Source of the DNA: Mycolicibacterium mageritense
Lineage (GTDB): Bacteria; Actinomycetota; Actinomycetes; Mycobacteriales; Mycobacteriaceae
Direction of reading: 5' to 3'
Assembly: GCF_010727475.1 (NCBI RefSeq)
Contig: NZ_AP022567.1
Location: forward strand, 7,006,001-7,070,000
Length of the DNA: 64,000 nt
Below, piece after piece: positions 43,640 to 54,494 of this stretch; the stretch's first letter is position 1, and each line of letters opens with the position of its first letter. The translations under genes were made by a program, and so were the position numbers. Below the pieces are notes generated by a model. That model searched no databases. It was not told the origin of the DNA and saw only the letters and a list, made by a program, of their open reading frames with translations.

Positions 43640-44344
43640 TCAGTCCTTGTCCACATCGAAGGACGCCTGGGCTTGCGCGCTGGGTGTCCCTCCGTTGAGT
43701 TTCGCGAAACGCGGTTCGTCGCCGAGGGATTCGCTGAGGTCGTCGATCACGTCGACGTCGGGCAGCAGCGGTGCGATGTCTGGCAGATCGGTCAGCGACG
43801 ACAACCCCAGCCGCTCCAGGAACAGCTCGGTGGTCGCGAATGCTGCCGCACCGCTGTCGGGATCGGTGCCTGCCTCGGTGATCAACCCACGTGCCAGCAG
43901 CGTGCGCATCACCGCGTCGACGTTCACCCCGCGTACCGCGCTGACCCGCGCGCGGGTCACCGGCTGGCGGTAGGCCACCACGGCGAGCGTCTCCAGGGCC
44001 GCGCGCGTCAGCTTCGAGCGGGCCCCGTCGAGCAGCAGCCGCTCCACATACGGCGCGTACCGGGCACGCGTGTACATGCGCCAGCCACCGCCGGCTTCCC
44101 GCAGGTCGATCCCGCTGTCCCGGGCAGCCAGTTCGTCGGCCATCAGCCGCAACTTGGCGATGATGCGGTAGGCCGGTTGTTCGGTGGCGCTGGCCAGCGC
44201 GTCGACCGTCACCGGGGTGTCGACCACCAGCAACAACGCCTCGAGCACCGCGCCCAGTTCATCGTCGTCGAGCTCAGGAACGGTCGCGACGTCCACGTCC
44301 AGGTCCGCGCCCAGGTCGACCTCGTCGCGATTCTCGTCAGTCAT
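43640..44344 (-). CDS. scpB: segregation and condensation protein ScpB
   Basis: 234 aa from ATG 44344. Two winged-helix domains typical of ScpB: ELGAVLEALLLVVDTPVTVDALA, and SKLTRAALETLAVVAYRQPVTRARVSAVRGVN, followed by LITEAGTDPDSGAAAFATTELFLERLGL. An acidic N-terminus and a disordered C-terminus flank them. It forms the SMC complex with ScpA. Separated from scpA by eight bases. Confidence 0.95.
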   Translation of the reverse strand: MTDENRDEVDLGADLDVDVATVPELDDDELGAVLEALLLVVDTPVTVDALASATEQPAYRIIAKLRLMADELAARDSGIDLREAGGGWRMYTRARYAPYVERLLLDGARSKLTRAALETLAVVAYRQPVTRARVSAVRGVNVDAVMRTLLARGLITEAGTDPDSGAAAFATTELFLERLGLSSLTDLPDIAPLLPDVDVIDDLSESLGDEPRFAKLNGGTPSAQAQASFDVDKD

Positions 44345-44352
44345 GGTTCTCG

Positions 44353-45210
44353 CTATTCTTCCGCGTCGGCGGTGGCCAGGTGTTCGCTGGTCGGCCGATC
44401 CCCGGTCCACGAAACCTGGAGCACACCAAGCGGTTCTGATTGCTCGAATGTTACCGCCCTGGCCCGGAACAGCTCCAACAGCGCCAGGAAGCGTCCGACG
44501 ATCTCGATTCCGGACGAGCAGTCCGCCACCAGTTCGGTGAAGCTCGCCCATTCCCCGATACCGCGCCGTTCGAGCAGATCCAGCAGCCGCTGAGCCTGTT
44601 CGGGCACCGACACCTTGGGGGCATGGATGTGGTCGATGCCGACGGTCGGCACGGGGCGCGGCGTGAAGGCCGCCGCGGCGATCTCGGAGAACTTCACGGC
44701 ATCCACCCCGAGCATCACCTCGGGCAGCAAATCGGAATAGCGGTCCTCCAGCGACACCGCCCGCGGGTAGCTGCGGAGCGCGGCCGCTTCGAGTTCGGCG
44801 AACATCTCGGCGACGTGTTTGATGGCGCGGTACTGCAGCAACCGCGCGAACAACAGGTCGCGGACCTCCAGCAGCGCCAGATCCTCCTCGTCGTGCACCT
44901 CGCCTGCGGGCAGCAGGCGCGCGGCCTTGAGGTCCAGCAGCGTGGCCGCGATCACCAGGAACGCCGTGGTCTCGTCGAGTTCGAGCTGCGCGCCGATCTG
45001 TTTGGTGTAGGCGATGAAATCGTCGGTCACCTGGTGCAACGCAACCTCCGTCACGTCGAGCCGGTGCGCGAAGATCAGCTGCAACAGCAGGTCGAACGGG
45101 CCTTCGAAGTTGTTCAGCCGGACTTGGAAGCGGTTCTGCTGGCCACCATCGGTGACCTCCTCCGATACGGCGGGCACGGCCGCGGCATCGGTACCGGGGA
45201 CATCGTTCAC
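44353..45210 (-). CDS. scpA: segregation and condensation protein ScpA (kleisin)
   Basis: 285 aa from a GTG at 45210 overlapping the parA stop (GTGA). Kleisin motifs: FQVRLNNFEGPFDLLLQLIF with the N-terminal SMC-binding region, LVIAATLLDLKAARLLP, and the C-terminal winged helix GIGEWASFTELVADCSSGIEIVGRFLALLEL. It bridges SMC heads for chromosome condensation and origin segregation. A longer upstream start would overlap parA heavily and is unlikely. Confidence 0.95.
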   Translation of the reverse strand: MNDVPGTDAAAVPAVSEEVTDGGQQNRFQVRLNNFEGPFDLLLQLIFAHRLDVTEVALHQVTDDFIAYTKQIGAQLELDETTAFLVIAATLLDLKAARLLPAGEVHDEEDLALLEVRDLLFARLLQYRAIKHVAEMFAELEAAALRSYPRAVSLEDRYSDLLPEVMLGVDAVKFSEIAAAAFTPRPVPTVGIDHIHAPKVSVPEQAQRLLDLLERRGIGEWASFTELVADCSSGIEIVGRFLALLELFRARAVTFEQSEPLGVLQVSWTGDRPTSEHLATADAEE

Positions 45211-46091
45211 GCGCCGAACCGGTAGATGACTTCCCGCGCCAACGAACGGTAGGCCACGGCACCGCCGGATTTGGGTGCCCACGTGGTGATCGGCTCACCG
45301 GCGACGCTGGTCTCCGGGAACCGGACGGTACGGGTGATGACGGTGTCGAACACCAGGTCACCGAAGCGCTCGACGACGCGGGCCATCACCTCACGGGCGT
45401 TGACGGTGCGCGGGTCGTAGCGCGTGACCAGGATGCCGCTGATGGACAGCTTCGGGTTGAGCCGATCGTGCACCTTGTCGACGGTGTCGGTGAGCAGCGC
45501 CAGGCCGCGCAGCGAGAAGTACTCGCACTCGGTGGGGATGATGACCCCGTCCGCGCACGCCAGGCCGTTGACGGTGAGCAGCCCGAGCGACGGCTGGCAG
45601 TCGATCAGCACGTAGTCGTAGCGGTCCAGCACGGGATACAACGCCCGGGCCAGCGACTGCTCGCGGCCCACCTCGTTGACCAGCTGGATCTCGGCGGCCG
45701 ACAGGTCGATGTTGCTCGGCACCAGGTCAAGGCCGCTGACCCGGGTCTTGATCAGCACCTGGTCGATCGACACCCGGGGCTCGACCAGCAGGTTGTGCAC
45801 GGTGTTGTCGAGTTCGTAGTGCGGCACCCCGAGGCCCGCCGACAGCGCGCCCTGCGGGTCGAGGTCCACCAGCAGCACGCGACGGCCGTACTCGGCGAGG
45901 CTCGCGCCGAGATTGATGGTCGACGTGGTCTTGCCGACCCCGCCCTTCTGGTTGCACATCGCGATCACCTTGGCCGGGCCGTGGCTGGTCCGGGGTGGCG
46001 GTTCGGGGATGGATCGTGGTGGCCGACCGGTCAGGCCGAGTTCGGGCTGCGCGTCGGGCTCGTGCCAGAGGTGTCCGCCGTCATGGGTCAT
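45207..46091 (-). CDS. parA: ParA/Soj-family ATPase
   Basis: 294 aa from ATG 46091. The deviant Walker A is CNQKGGVGKTTSTINLGASLA, with DLDPQG and DYVLIDCQPSLGLLTVNG as Walker A' and B. The ~45-residue N-terminal extension (DGGHLWHEPDAQPELGL) is typical of this second chromosomal ParA of mycobacteria, encoded with scpA/scpB rather than with parB. It probably acts in chromosome organisation. First gene of the parA-scpA-scpB-rluB-cmk-der operon. Confidence 0.93.
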   Translation of the reverse strand: MTHDGGHLWHEPDAQPELGLTGRPPRSIPEPPPRTSHGPAKVIAMCNQKGGVGKTTSTINLGASLAEYGRRVLLVDLDPQGALSAGLGVPHYELDNTVHNLLVEPRVSIDQVLIKTRVSGLDLVPSNIDLSAAEIQLVNEVGREQSLARALYPVLDRYDYVLIDCQPSLGLLTVNGLACADGVIIPTECEYFSLRGLALLTDTVDKVHDRLNPKLSISGILVTRYDPRTVNAREVMARVVERFGDLVFDTVITRTVRFPETSVAGEPITTWAPKSGGAVAYRSLAREVIYRFGA

Positions 46092-46195
46092 GTGTGACCA
46101 CCGCTGGTCAGGCAACCCGAAGTCATGGCGAACATCCGGGCAAGTTTAACGTTGCCCGGCTGCCAGGACCGGCAGACCCGCGGAGCAACGTGCAG

Positions 46196-48484
46196 CTATG
46201 CACCGACAGAGGTGGCCGGCTTCGGCGCATCCGGCATGCGGTGGCGTCCGAGCGCGGGCTCGTCGTGAGGCGCCTCGGTGATACCGAACCGGCTGTGCAG
46301 CCGGGCCAGCGGCTTGGGCGCCCACCAGTTGGCCTGGCCCATCACGTGCATGAAGGCCGGGACCAGCACGAGCCGCACCAGGGTGGCATCCACGAGGACC
46401 GCGATGGTCAGGCCCACCCCGAACATCCGCATGAACGACACCTGCGCCGCGATGAGCGCCGCGAACGAAATCGACATGATCAGCGCGGCGGCCGTGATGA
46501 CGCGGCCGGTATGGGCCAGGCCCAGCGCGACGGCTTCGTCGTTGCGGACGCGCGGCGTGGTCTCTTCGGAGCCGAGCCAGTACTCGCGGATACGGGTCAG
46601 CAGGAACACCTCGTAGTCCATCGACAGGCCGAACGCGATGCAGCCGAACAGCACGGGCAACGTCACGGCGAGGGTTCCGGTCGCCGTGGTACCCAGCGCG
46701 CCGAGGTGACCGTCCTGGAAGATCCACACCAGAGCCCCGAACGCGGCGCTGAGCGACAGCACGTTGAGCACCAACGTCTTCAACGGCAGCACGACGCTGC
46801 CCGTCATCAGGAACAGCAGCACGAACGTCGTGACGCAGATGATCGTCAGCACCCGCGGGAAGACCGCGAGCACCGCGTCGACGATGTCGGTGTTGATCTG
46901 GGCCGTACCGGTCAGCCAGACCGTCGTGCCGTGCGGTGCGGGCACCGCGTGGATGCGCTCGAGCTGGGTCCGTGACGCGTCGGTGAACAGCGGCGCGGTG
47001 CTGGACACCGTGAAGAACGCACTGCCCTCCTTGATCGCGGTGGGCGCCGAGGGTGGCCCGGTCTGCTTGCCCGCGACGAAGGTGCCTGCCGGTGACGACA
47101 CCCACGGCACATCCGGGACTTCCGACAATCGCGCCGAGTAGTCGGCCAGCTCGGCAGGTGTGACGTTCGCGACGTCGGGGAGCACCAGCGTGATGTTGGT
47201 GACGGAGTCGGTCGGGAAGCCGGTGCGCAACTCGTCGCCCACCTGGTGCGCCGAAGCTGTCGTCGGCAGTACCCGGTCATCCGGGAAACCCCACCGCACG
47301 CCGAGGAACGGCGCTCCGAGCAGAAGCAGCAGCGCGATCACCGCCAACCCGACCGGGATCGCATACCGCATCACCGCTTTGGTGCTGCGGTACCAGAACG
47401 CGTGCTCGATGGGTTTCCGAGCCGGTGCGGGCCGGCGCAACACCCGCCGCACCAACCGACGCACATCGAACGAATCGAGAGAGTCGCCGAGCAGCGCGAT
47501 GGCAGCGGGGGTGACGACGAGTGCGGCGCCCGCCGCGAATGCGACGACCGCGACACCGGCGTAGGCGAACGACTTCAGGAAGAACATCGGGAACAACGCC
47601 ATCGGCAGCATCGCGAGGCCCACGATCACGGCCGAGAAACACACCGTGCGCCCCGCGGCGGCCATCGTGCGCATCAGCGCCTCGTCGCGTGGACGGTCCT
47701 GGTCCAACTCGTCGTGGTATCGGCGCAGGATCAGCAGCGTGTAGTCGATGGCCAGCGCGAGCCCCATCGCGACGGCCAGGTTGAGCGCGAAGATCGACAC
47801 GTCGGTCACCATCGAGATCGCGCGCAGCACGGCCATGGCCCCGAAGATCGCCATGGCCCCGACCGCCATGGGCAGCGCCGCGGCGAACACGCCTCCGAAC
47901 ACCCAGACCAGCACCACGAAACTCAGTGGCATCGCGAACGATTCCATCAGCAGGAGATCGCTCTCGGTCTGCTCGTTGATCTGCGCGTTGACCGTCGCCG
48001 CGCCGCCGGCCCGCACCACCACGCCGTCGCGGTCGTGTACGAGACGGCGGGTCAACTCGGCCGCATAGTTCGGCGACTCGGTCTCGCCGCCGTGCAAGCC
48101 TGCCACGATCAGGCCCGTGCGGCCGTCGGTGCTGGTGAGCTCGTTGGCCGCCGAAGGGGCGACGTTCCAGGCGGATTCGACGTTCGCGACATACGGGGAC
48201 TGCTCGAGCTGACCGACGATGTCGGTCGCCACAGCGCGGGCCGCGCCGGCCTGGATGCCCTGCGGCGAGCTGACCGTGATCAGGAACTGATCGTCGGGCC
48301 TGCCGAACTTGTCGGTGAGCATCTTCGACGCCAGGGCCGATTCCGAACCGGGATCGCGAAAGCCGCCGCCCGACAAGTGCTTTGCCACCGGGATCCCGAA
48401 CACCGCGCAGCCGACCATCACCATCAGCGCAACCGTGATGACCCGGCGAGGCGCTGCCATCGCCAGCGCGGTGAGCCACCTCAT
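46196..48484 (-). CDS. MmpL/RND-type membrane transporter of the biosynthetic cluster
   Basis: 762 aa, two halves each with a large extracytoplasmic loop and five to six membrane segments. The proton-relay Asp-Tyr pairs are present in both halves (GLALAIDYTLLILRR; GLSMDYEVFLLTRIREYWLG). It lacks the long C-terminal tail of larger MmpLs, like the MmpL11 type. Last gene of the minus-strand operon, starting over the monooxygenase stop (ATGA). It probably exports the lipidated or hydrophobic product. Confidence 0.88.
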   Translation of the reverse strand: MRWLTALAMAAPRRVITVALMVMVGCAVFGIPVAKHLSGGGFRDPGSESALASKMLTDKFGRPDDQFLITVSSPQGIQAGAARAVATDIVGQLEQSPYVANVESAWNVAPSAANELTSTDGRTGLIVAGLHGGETESPNYAAELTRRLVHDRDGVVVRAGGAATVNAQINEQTESDLLLMESFAMPLSFVVLVWVFGGVFAAALPMAVGAMAIFGAMAVLRAISMVTDVSIFALNLAVAMGLALAIDYTLLILRRYHDELDQDRPRDEALMRTMAAAGRTVCFSAVIVGLAMLPMALFPMFFLKSFAYAGVAVVAFAAGAALVVTPAAIALLGDSLDSFDVRRLVRRVLRRPAPARKPIEHAFWYRSTKAVMRYAIPVGLAVIALLLLLGAPFLGVRWGFPDDRVLPTTASAHQVGDELRTGFPTDSVTNITLVLPDVANVTPAELADYSARLSEVPDVPWVSSPAGTFVAGKQTGPPSAPTAIKEGSAFFTVSSTAPLFTDASRTQLERIHAVPAPHGTTVWLTGTAQINTDIVDAVLAVFPRVLTIICVTTFVLLFLMTGSVVLPLKTLVLNVLSLSAAFGALVWIFQDGHLGALGTTATGTLAVTLPVLFGCIAFGLSMDYEVFLLTRIREYWLGSEETTPRVRNDEAVALGLAHTGRVITAAALIMSISFAALIAAQVSFMRMFGVGLTIAVLVDATLVRLVLVPAFMHVMGQANWWAPKPLARLHSRFGITEAPHDEPALGRHRMPDAPKPATSVGA

Positions 48485-49629
48485 GGGGTCAGGGACGGGG
48501 CGCGGTCGAGCTCGTCGGCGATGCGTTTCGCAACATGGACCGACTGTTTGGCGACGAACGAGATGAGCCCGGGCCGGGACAGGAAGCCCACGAACCGCAA
48601 TCCCGGTGCGGCCACGGTCTCGCCGGTGACCCGCGGCAACCCCGTGTCGTCGAGCACGCCGAGATGACCCACCACGGGTTCCAGGCCCCGGACGTAACCC
48701 GTCGCGCAGATCACCACTTCGGGTTCGAGCGTCTGGCCGTCGATGAGGTGCACAGTGTCGCCCGTGAACTTCTCGATGGTCGGCACCACAACGAACTTGC
48801 GGGCCCGGATCGCGTGGACCACTTCGCGATCCACGATCACGGGCGCCCGGCCGAGCCGCTTGCCCCTGGCGAACACGCCCTCGTCCGGTCGCGGCAAACC
48901 GTAGGCCGACAGATCACCGACGTCAACGCGCTGGGCCACTTTGGAGATGCTGTCCGCCAGCCACAGCGGCGCGTCGTACAGCGGCGACGCGATGTAGTCG
49001 GACGGGAAACCCCCGGGCAGAGCCCGCAGCATGATGTGCGGGGGCGTGCGCACCGCCAACCACGCCTGCGCCGCGCCACCGGTGGCGACGTCATGCACGA
49101 TCTCCATCGCCGACGAGCCGGCGCCGACCACCAGGACGCGCTTGCCGACGAACGGCGCGGGATTGCGGTACTTCGCGGAGTGGAGCACCTGGCCGGTGTA
49201 GTCCACCATGCCAGGCCACTGCGGAATTCGCGGCGTGTGTTCGTATCCGGTGGCCACTACGACCTGGCGCGCGGTGATGTCACCGGACGATGTGGCCAGC
49301 AGCCAGCCTTCGGCGTCCTTGTCGATACGCGCCACACACGTGCTGAGCATCAGTTCGATCCCGGCCTCGTGCGCGTGATGATCGAGATGCGCGACCACCT
49401 GGTCGCGGGTCGGGAAGACCGCCGTTCCCTCGGGGTACGGCCGGTTCGGCATGTGCGAGGTCCGCCGCCCGGTGTTGAGTTTCAGCCGGTCGTACCTCGC
49501 CCGCCAGGACGAGCCGACGTGGTCGGCCCGATCGATCAGCAACGGGCGTAACCCCGCGTCGCTCAGGCTCAACGCCGCAGCGACACCGGACGGCCCGGCC
49601 CCCACCACCACAACCTGATAGTCGCGCAC
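48481..49629 (-). CDS. flavin-containing monooxygenase (YUCCA/FMO-like)
   Basis: 382 aa. Two dinucleotide folds: FAD GAGPSGVAAALSL near residue 10 and NADPH GAGSSAMEIVHDV near residue 170. Between them is WRARYDRLKLNT, and later the FATGY-type VVATGYEHTPRIP and VICATGYVRGLEP. Group B flavin monooxygenases of this shape do Baeyer-Villiger, N-hydroxylation or oxidative decarboxylation. Following an aminotransferase, it could act on an arylpyruvate-derived intermediate. Ten bases after the aminotransferase gene. Confidence 0.85.
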   Translation of the reverse strand: MRDYQVVVVGAGPSGVAAALSLSDAGLRPLLIDRADHVGSSWRARYDRLKLNTGRRTSHMPNRPYPEGTAVFPTRDQVVAHLDHHAHEAGIELMLSTCVARIDKDAEGWLLATSSGDITARQVVVATGYEHTPRIPQWPGMVDYTGQVLHSAKYRNPAPFVGKRVLVVGAGSSAMEIVHDVATGGAAQAWLAVRTPPHIMLRALPGGFPSDYIASPLYDAPLWLADSISKVAQRVDVGDLSAYGLPRPDEGVFARGKRLGRAPVIVDREVVHAIRARKFVVVPTIEKFTGDTVHLIDGQTLEPEVVICATGYVRGLEPVVGHLGVLDDTGLPRVTGETVAAPGLRFVGFLSRPGLISFVAKQSVHVAKRIADELDRAPSLTP

Positions 49630-49639
49630 GACTCCCCTC

Positions 49640-50694
49640 CTAAAGCTTGTTCCGCAGTGCGGTCAGCACCGCACCGGTCGACGACCGGCCGCCGATCGTG
49701 ATGCGCACACCTCCGTCGAAGTAGTGCTTGACCCGCACGCCCGCGTGGTCGAACACCTGCCGCCAGCACACCCCGGCCGCCGGCAGGTAGATGAAGTTGG
49801 CGTGCGCCTCGGTGCTTTCGATGCCCATTGCCCGCAACCGCATCTGCAGGTTGCGCCGCTCCGCGGTGATCAACCTGATTCGGTGCCGCAGTTGGGATTC
49901 CGCCTGGTACGACGCGGCAACCGCGACCAGGCTCGTGGTGCTCATGCCGAACGGCAACTGCATGGCCCACAGCTTGTCGGCGAGGTCACGGGAACCGAAC
50001 GCATACCCGATGCGCAACCCGGCCAGCCCGTAGGCCTTCGAGAACGTCCGCATCACCACGAGATTCGGGAACCGGCGCACCAGGCTGACCGCGTCCATCC
50101 GATGCCCGGGGCAGACGAACTCCACGTAGGCCTCGTCGATCAACACCACGGTGTCGCTGGGCACACGGTTGAGGAATTCCTCGATGGCCGCAGGCGATTC
50201 CACCGTTCCCGTCGGGTTGTGCGGCCGGCAGATGGCGACCACCCGCGCGTCGACCGCGGCGTCGGCCATCGCGCGCAGGTCGTGGTGTCCCAGCGGATCC
50301 AGCGGCACTTTGATCGGCGAGATCCGAACCATGTCCGACACGATCGGATAGCCCTCGAACGTCGGGTCCGCGATCACGATGCGATTGCCAGGATCGGTGA
50401 TGGCGTGCAACACCTGCAGCATCACCCCTGTTGCCCCCGGACCGAGGATCACCTGTTCGTCAGGCAGGCCGATGTGGTCCGCGATCAGATGCCGCAGCGT
50501 CTCCGGCATGAACTCGGGATAGCGGTTGGCCGCGTCGATCGACTCGATCAGCGCGGCCCGGACCGCAGGCAGCGGGCGGAACGGATTCTCGTTGAGCGAC
50601 AGCGCCATCGGGTCGACCGCGGTAGGCAACATCGTAACTGGAGGCTGCAGCGGGGACTTGACGAAGCGCTGCGGCCGCGATTCTGCGACAACGG

Positions 50695-50698
<4 letters not shown>
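49640..50698 (-). CDS. PLP-dependent aminotransferase (HisC/aromatic type)
   Basis: 352 aa. Fold type I motifs: SLNENPFRPLPAV, NPTGTVESPAAIEEFL, LIDEAYVEF and the PLP Lys in TFSKAYGLAGLRIGY; Arg in GGVRITIG. Close in pattern to histidinol-phosphate/aromatic amino acid aminotransferases. In this operon it may supply or use an aromatic 2-oxo acid for the ThDP enzyme. Its ATG overlaps the ligase stop (ATGA). Confidence 0.88.
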
Positions 50699-52487
<1,789 letters not shown>

Positions 52488-52491
<4 letters not shown>

Positions 52492-52778
52492 GATTGCGCC
52501 TCGATGCGCTGCACCACGAGCCGGGCGAGATCGCCTACGGTGCGCAGATCGTCGGCGTCGTCGGCATCCAGTTCGATGCCCCAGCGCCCCTCGATCCGCA
52601 GCACCAGCGACATCACGCGGAGCGAATCCAGCCCGCCGTCCAACAGCGACGAGTCGGCGCTGAGGTTCGCGATCGGCTTCTCGGCCCTGATCAGCTCGAT
52701 GATCTCCTGGGTCACGGCAGCCAAGGTCGGGGCCTGCTCTGTCGGGAACGTCATGGCGACCCTCTCGTCGTTTGTCAT
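52488..52778 (-). CDS. acyl carrier protein
   Basis: 96 aa from ATG 52778, which overlaps the ketosynthase stop (ATGA) like the other joints in this operon. An ATG at 52754 with GAGAGGG upstream is a possible alternative. The phosphopantetheine Ser is in LLDGGLDSLRVMSLVLRIE, followed by GIELDADDADDLRTVGDLARLV. A free-standing ACP, encoded between a ketosynthase and an acyl-AMP ligase. Confidence 0.9.
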
Positions 52779-53803
52779 TGCGGCCGACCGCCCCATTGGA
52801 TCGCGGCCGCGCCTGCGAAATCGCCGGCGTGGGCAAAGCCCGCCATCATCACGACGTCGCCGGTGTCGATCTGGCCGTCGTCGATCGCCGCCTCCAGGTT
52901 CGCGGGTATCCCCACGGCGAAGAGGTTTCCGCACCGCCCGAATGTGTCACGGTGCCGCTCGCGCGGAAGTTCAAGTGCCTCGGCCCAGTTGCGCAGCAAC
53001 AGCCGGTTGGGCTGATTGGTGACCAGCAGGTCGAGGTCGGTCGGTTTGACCCCGATGCGTTCGCACACCGCGTGCACGACCTGCGGCACCTGCCGGTTGC
53101 CCCGCGAGAGCACCTTCATGATCTTGGCCTCGTTGAACCCGACGTAGCCCTGCCCGGGTCCGGCCTCCCACCATTTGCGCGGCGGGTCGGTGTCCAGGGT
53201 CATGTCGCGCGCGTTCTCGCCGAAGAAGCGGCATTCGATGTCGAGTACCGGGGACCGGTCCGACAGCGTGACCAGCCCGACAGCCGCGCCGTCGCCGGGC
53301 ACCGACGCCTGCGCGAGCTTGCGCACCTGATCTTGCTCGAAGATCTTGCCCGCGGCGTTCACCGCGACCGCGATCATCGCGGTCCGGCCTGCTCCCGACC
53401 ACAACAGTTGGCGAGCCAGGTTGATCATGTACACGAAGGCCGCACAGCCGCCGTTGTGCACGTCGACGATCCACCGCGGCTTCATGCCGAGCCGGGCCGC
53501 GGTCTCCCCGCCCGCTCCGACGATCGGCAGATCCGGCATCTGGGAGTGCGTCAACAGGATGTCCACGTCGTCGAGTACGCCGCGCCCGTGACGTGCCACG
53601 AGACCGTCGGTGGCGCGCACGATCATGTCGACGTTGGACTCGTCGACGGCCGAGTGATGGCGATACTCGGGCGGCGCGAACATCGGGCTGTCCCGAAGCC
53701 CGTCGTCCTCGGCATACTGCGCGTACCACTCTGCGGGAACGCGGTTTTCGGGCAGATAGGTCGAGACGTCGAGCAAGCTGACGGCCTCGTCTTTGCTTCT
53801 CAT
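52775..53803 (-). CDS. FabH-like ketosynthase III/acyltransferase, variant active site
   Basis: 342 aa with a thiolase fold: nucleophile Cys120 in VDVHNGGCAAFVYM, late Gly-rich GFAHAGDFAGAAAIQWGG. FabH has His in HQAN; here the position reads VTNQPN (Asn263), while the third residue is kept as Asn293 in RCGNLFAVGIP. A Cys-Asn-Asn set instead of Cys-His-Asn argues against ordinary malonyl decarboxylative condensation and for acyl transfer or another C-O/C-N/C-C bond. Coupled to the ACP gene. Confidence 0.85.
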   Translation of the reverse strand: MRSKDEAVSLLDVSTYLPENRVPAEWYAQYAEDDGLRDSPMFAPPEYRHHSAVDESNVDMIVRATDGLVARHGRGVLDDVDILLTHSQMPDLPIVGAGGETAARLGMKPRWIVDVHNGGCAAFVYMINLARQLLWSGAGRTAMIAVAVNAAGKIFEQDQVRKLAQASVPGDGAAVGLVTLSDRSPVLDIECRFFGENARDMTLDTDPPRKWWEAGPGQGYVGFNEAKIMKVLSRGNRQVPQVVHAVCERIGVKPTDLDLLVTNQPNRLLLRNWAEALELPRERHRDTFGRCGNLFAVGIPANLEAAIDDGQIDTGDVVMMAGFAHAGDFAGAAAIQWGGRPQ

Positions 53804-53804
53804 C

Positions 53805-54494
53805 TCAGCCGCCGTTCGCAGCGGTCGGTGCCCGCATCCAGTCCGGCGTGACCGGTAGGCCGTTGTGGTGGCGGTATTCGGCGATCGCCTTGAGGTTGCG
53901 CAGCTCGAGCAGGTGCCCGGCACCGAACATGTCCCAGAAGTCACCGACCCACACGGGCCGCTCCGGTGGTGCGGTCTCGGGATAGGCGTTGTTGTCGTAG
54001 AACGGGTGGTGGCAATTCGTCCACAGCACAACCGATCCCGGCTTGTTGAGCACCACCTGCGCATCGACGACGCGCATGAGGTAGATCATCCACAGGTGCA
54101 GGCCCTGATCCCACGCGCAGTGGTAGTCGACTGTCCGTGATTCGGGGTTGGCCACCGTGCGTGTGAAGATCTTGGTTTCCGAGCCGAGTTTGTCCCAGGC
54201 CAGCCACAGGCCCGGCTCGTCGGTCTCCTCGAACCCCCGCAGGCTGTAGGTCCACTCCTCCAGGCAGCGGGTGTCGGCGAGGTATTCGTAGAGTTCGTCG
54301 GGCGGGCAGTCGATGTAGTCGGTGACGGTGCAGTACTGACCGAACACTTCGTCGTGCGGATACACCGACCGCATCATCTCCAGGATGATCGGCGTCGCCT
54401 TCTCGCGCGGCGACGTCTCGATGCGGTGCACCCCCTCGATCGGGTCGGTGGTACCGGTATGGCTGACGATGTCATCAAGCGCTGGCAGGGACAT
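53805..54494 (-). CDS. SRPBCC/START-like protein
   Basis: 229 aa. The middle resembles a polyketide cyclase/START-like pocket: YIDCPPDELYEYLADTRCLEEWTYSLRGFEE, then TVDYHCAWDQGLHLWMIYLMRV and VVLWTNCHHPFYDN. The long first helix region (ATPIILEMMRSVYPHDEVF) and Trp/His-rich core suggest ligand binding. Such proteins in clusters often close rings or hold a hydrophobic intermediate. Family membership is by pattern, so moderate certainty. Its start overlaps the ThDP gene end by 20 bp. Confidence 0.65.
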   Translation of the reverse strand: MSLPALDDIVSHTGTTDPIEGVHRIETSPREKATPIILEMMRSVYPHDEVFGQYCTVTDYIDCPPDELYEYLADTRCLEEWTYSLRGFEETDEPGLWLAWDKLGSETKIFTRTVANPESRTVDYHCAWDQGLHLWMIYLMRVVDAQVVLNKPGSVVLWTNCHHPFYDNNAYPETAPPERPVWVGDFWDMFGAGHLLELRNLKAIAEYRHHNGLPVTPDWMRAPTAANGG

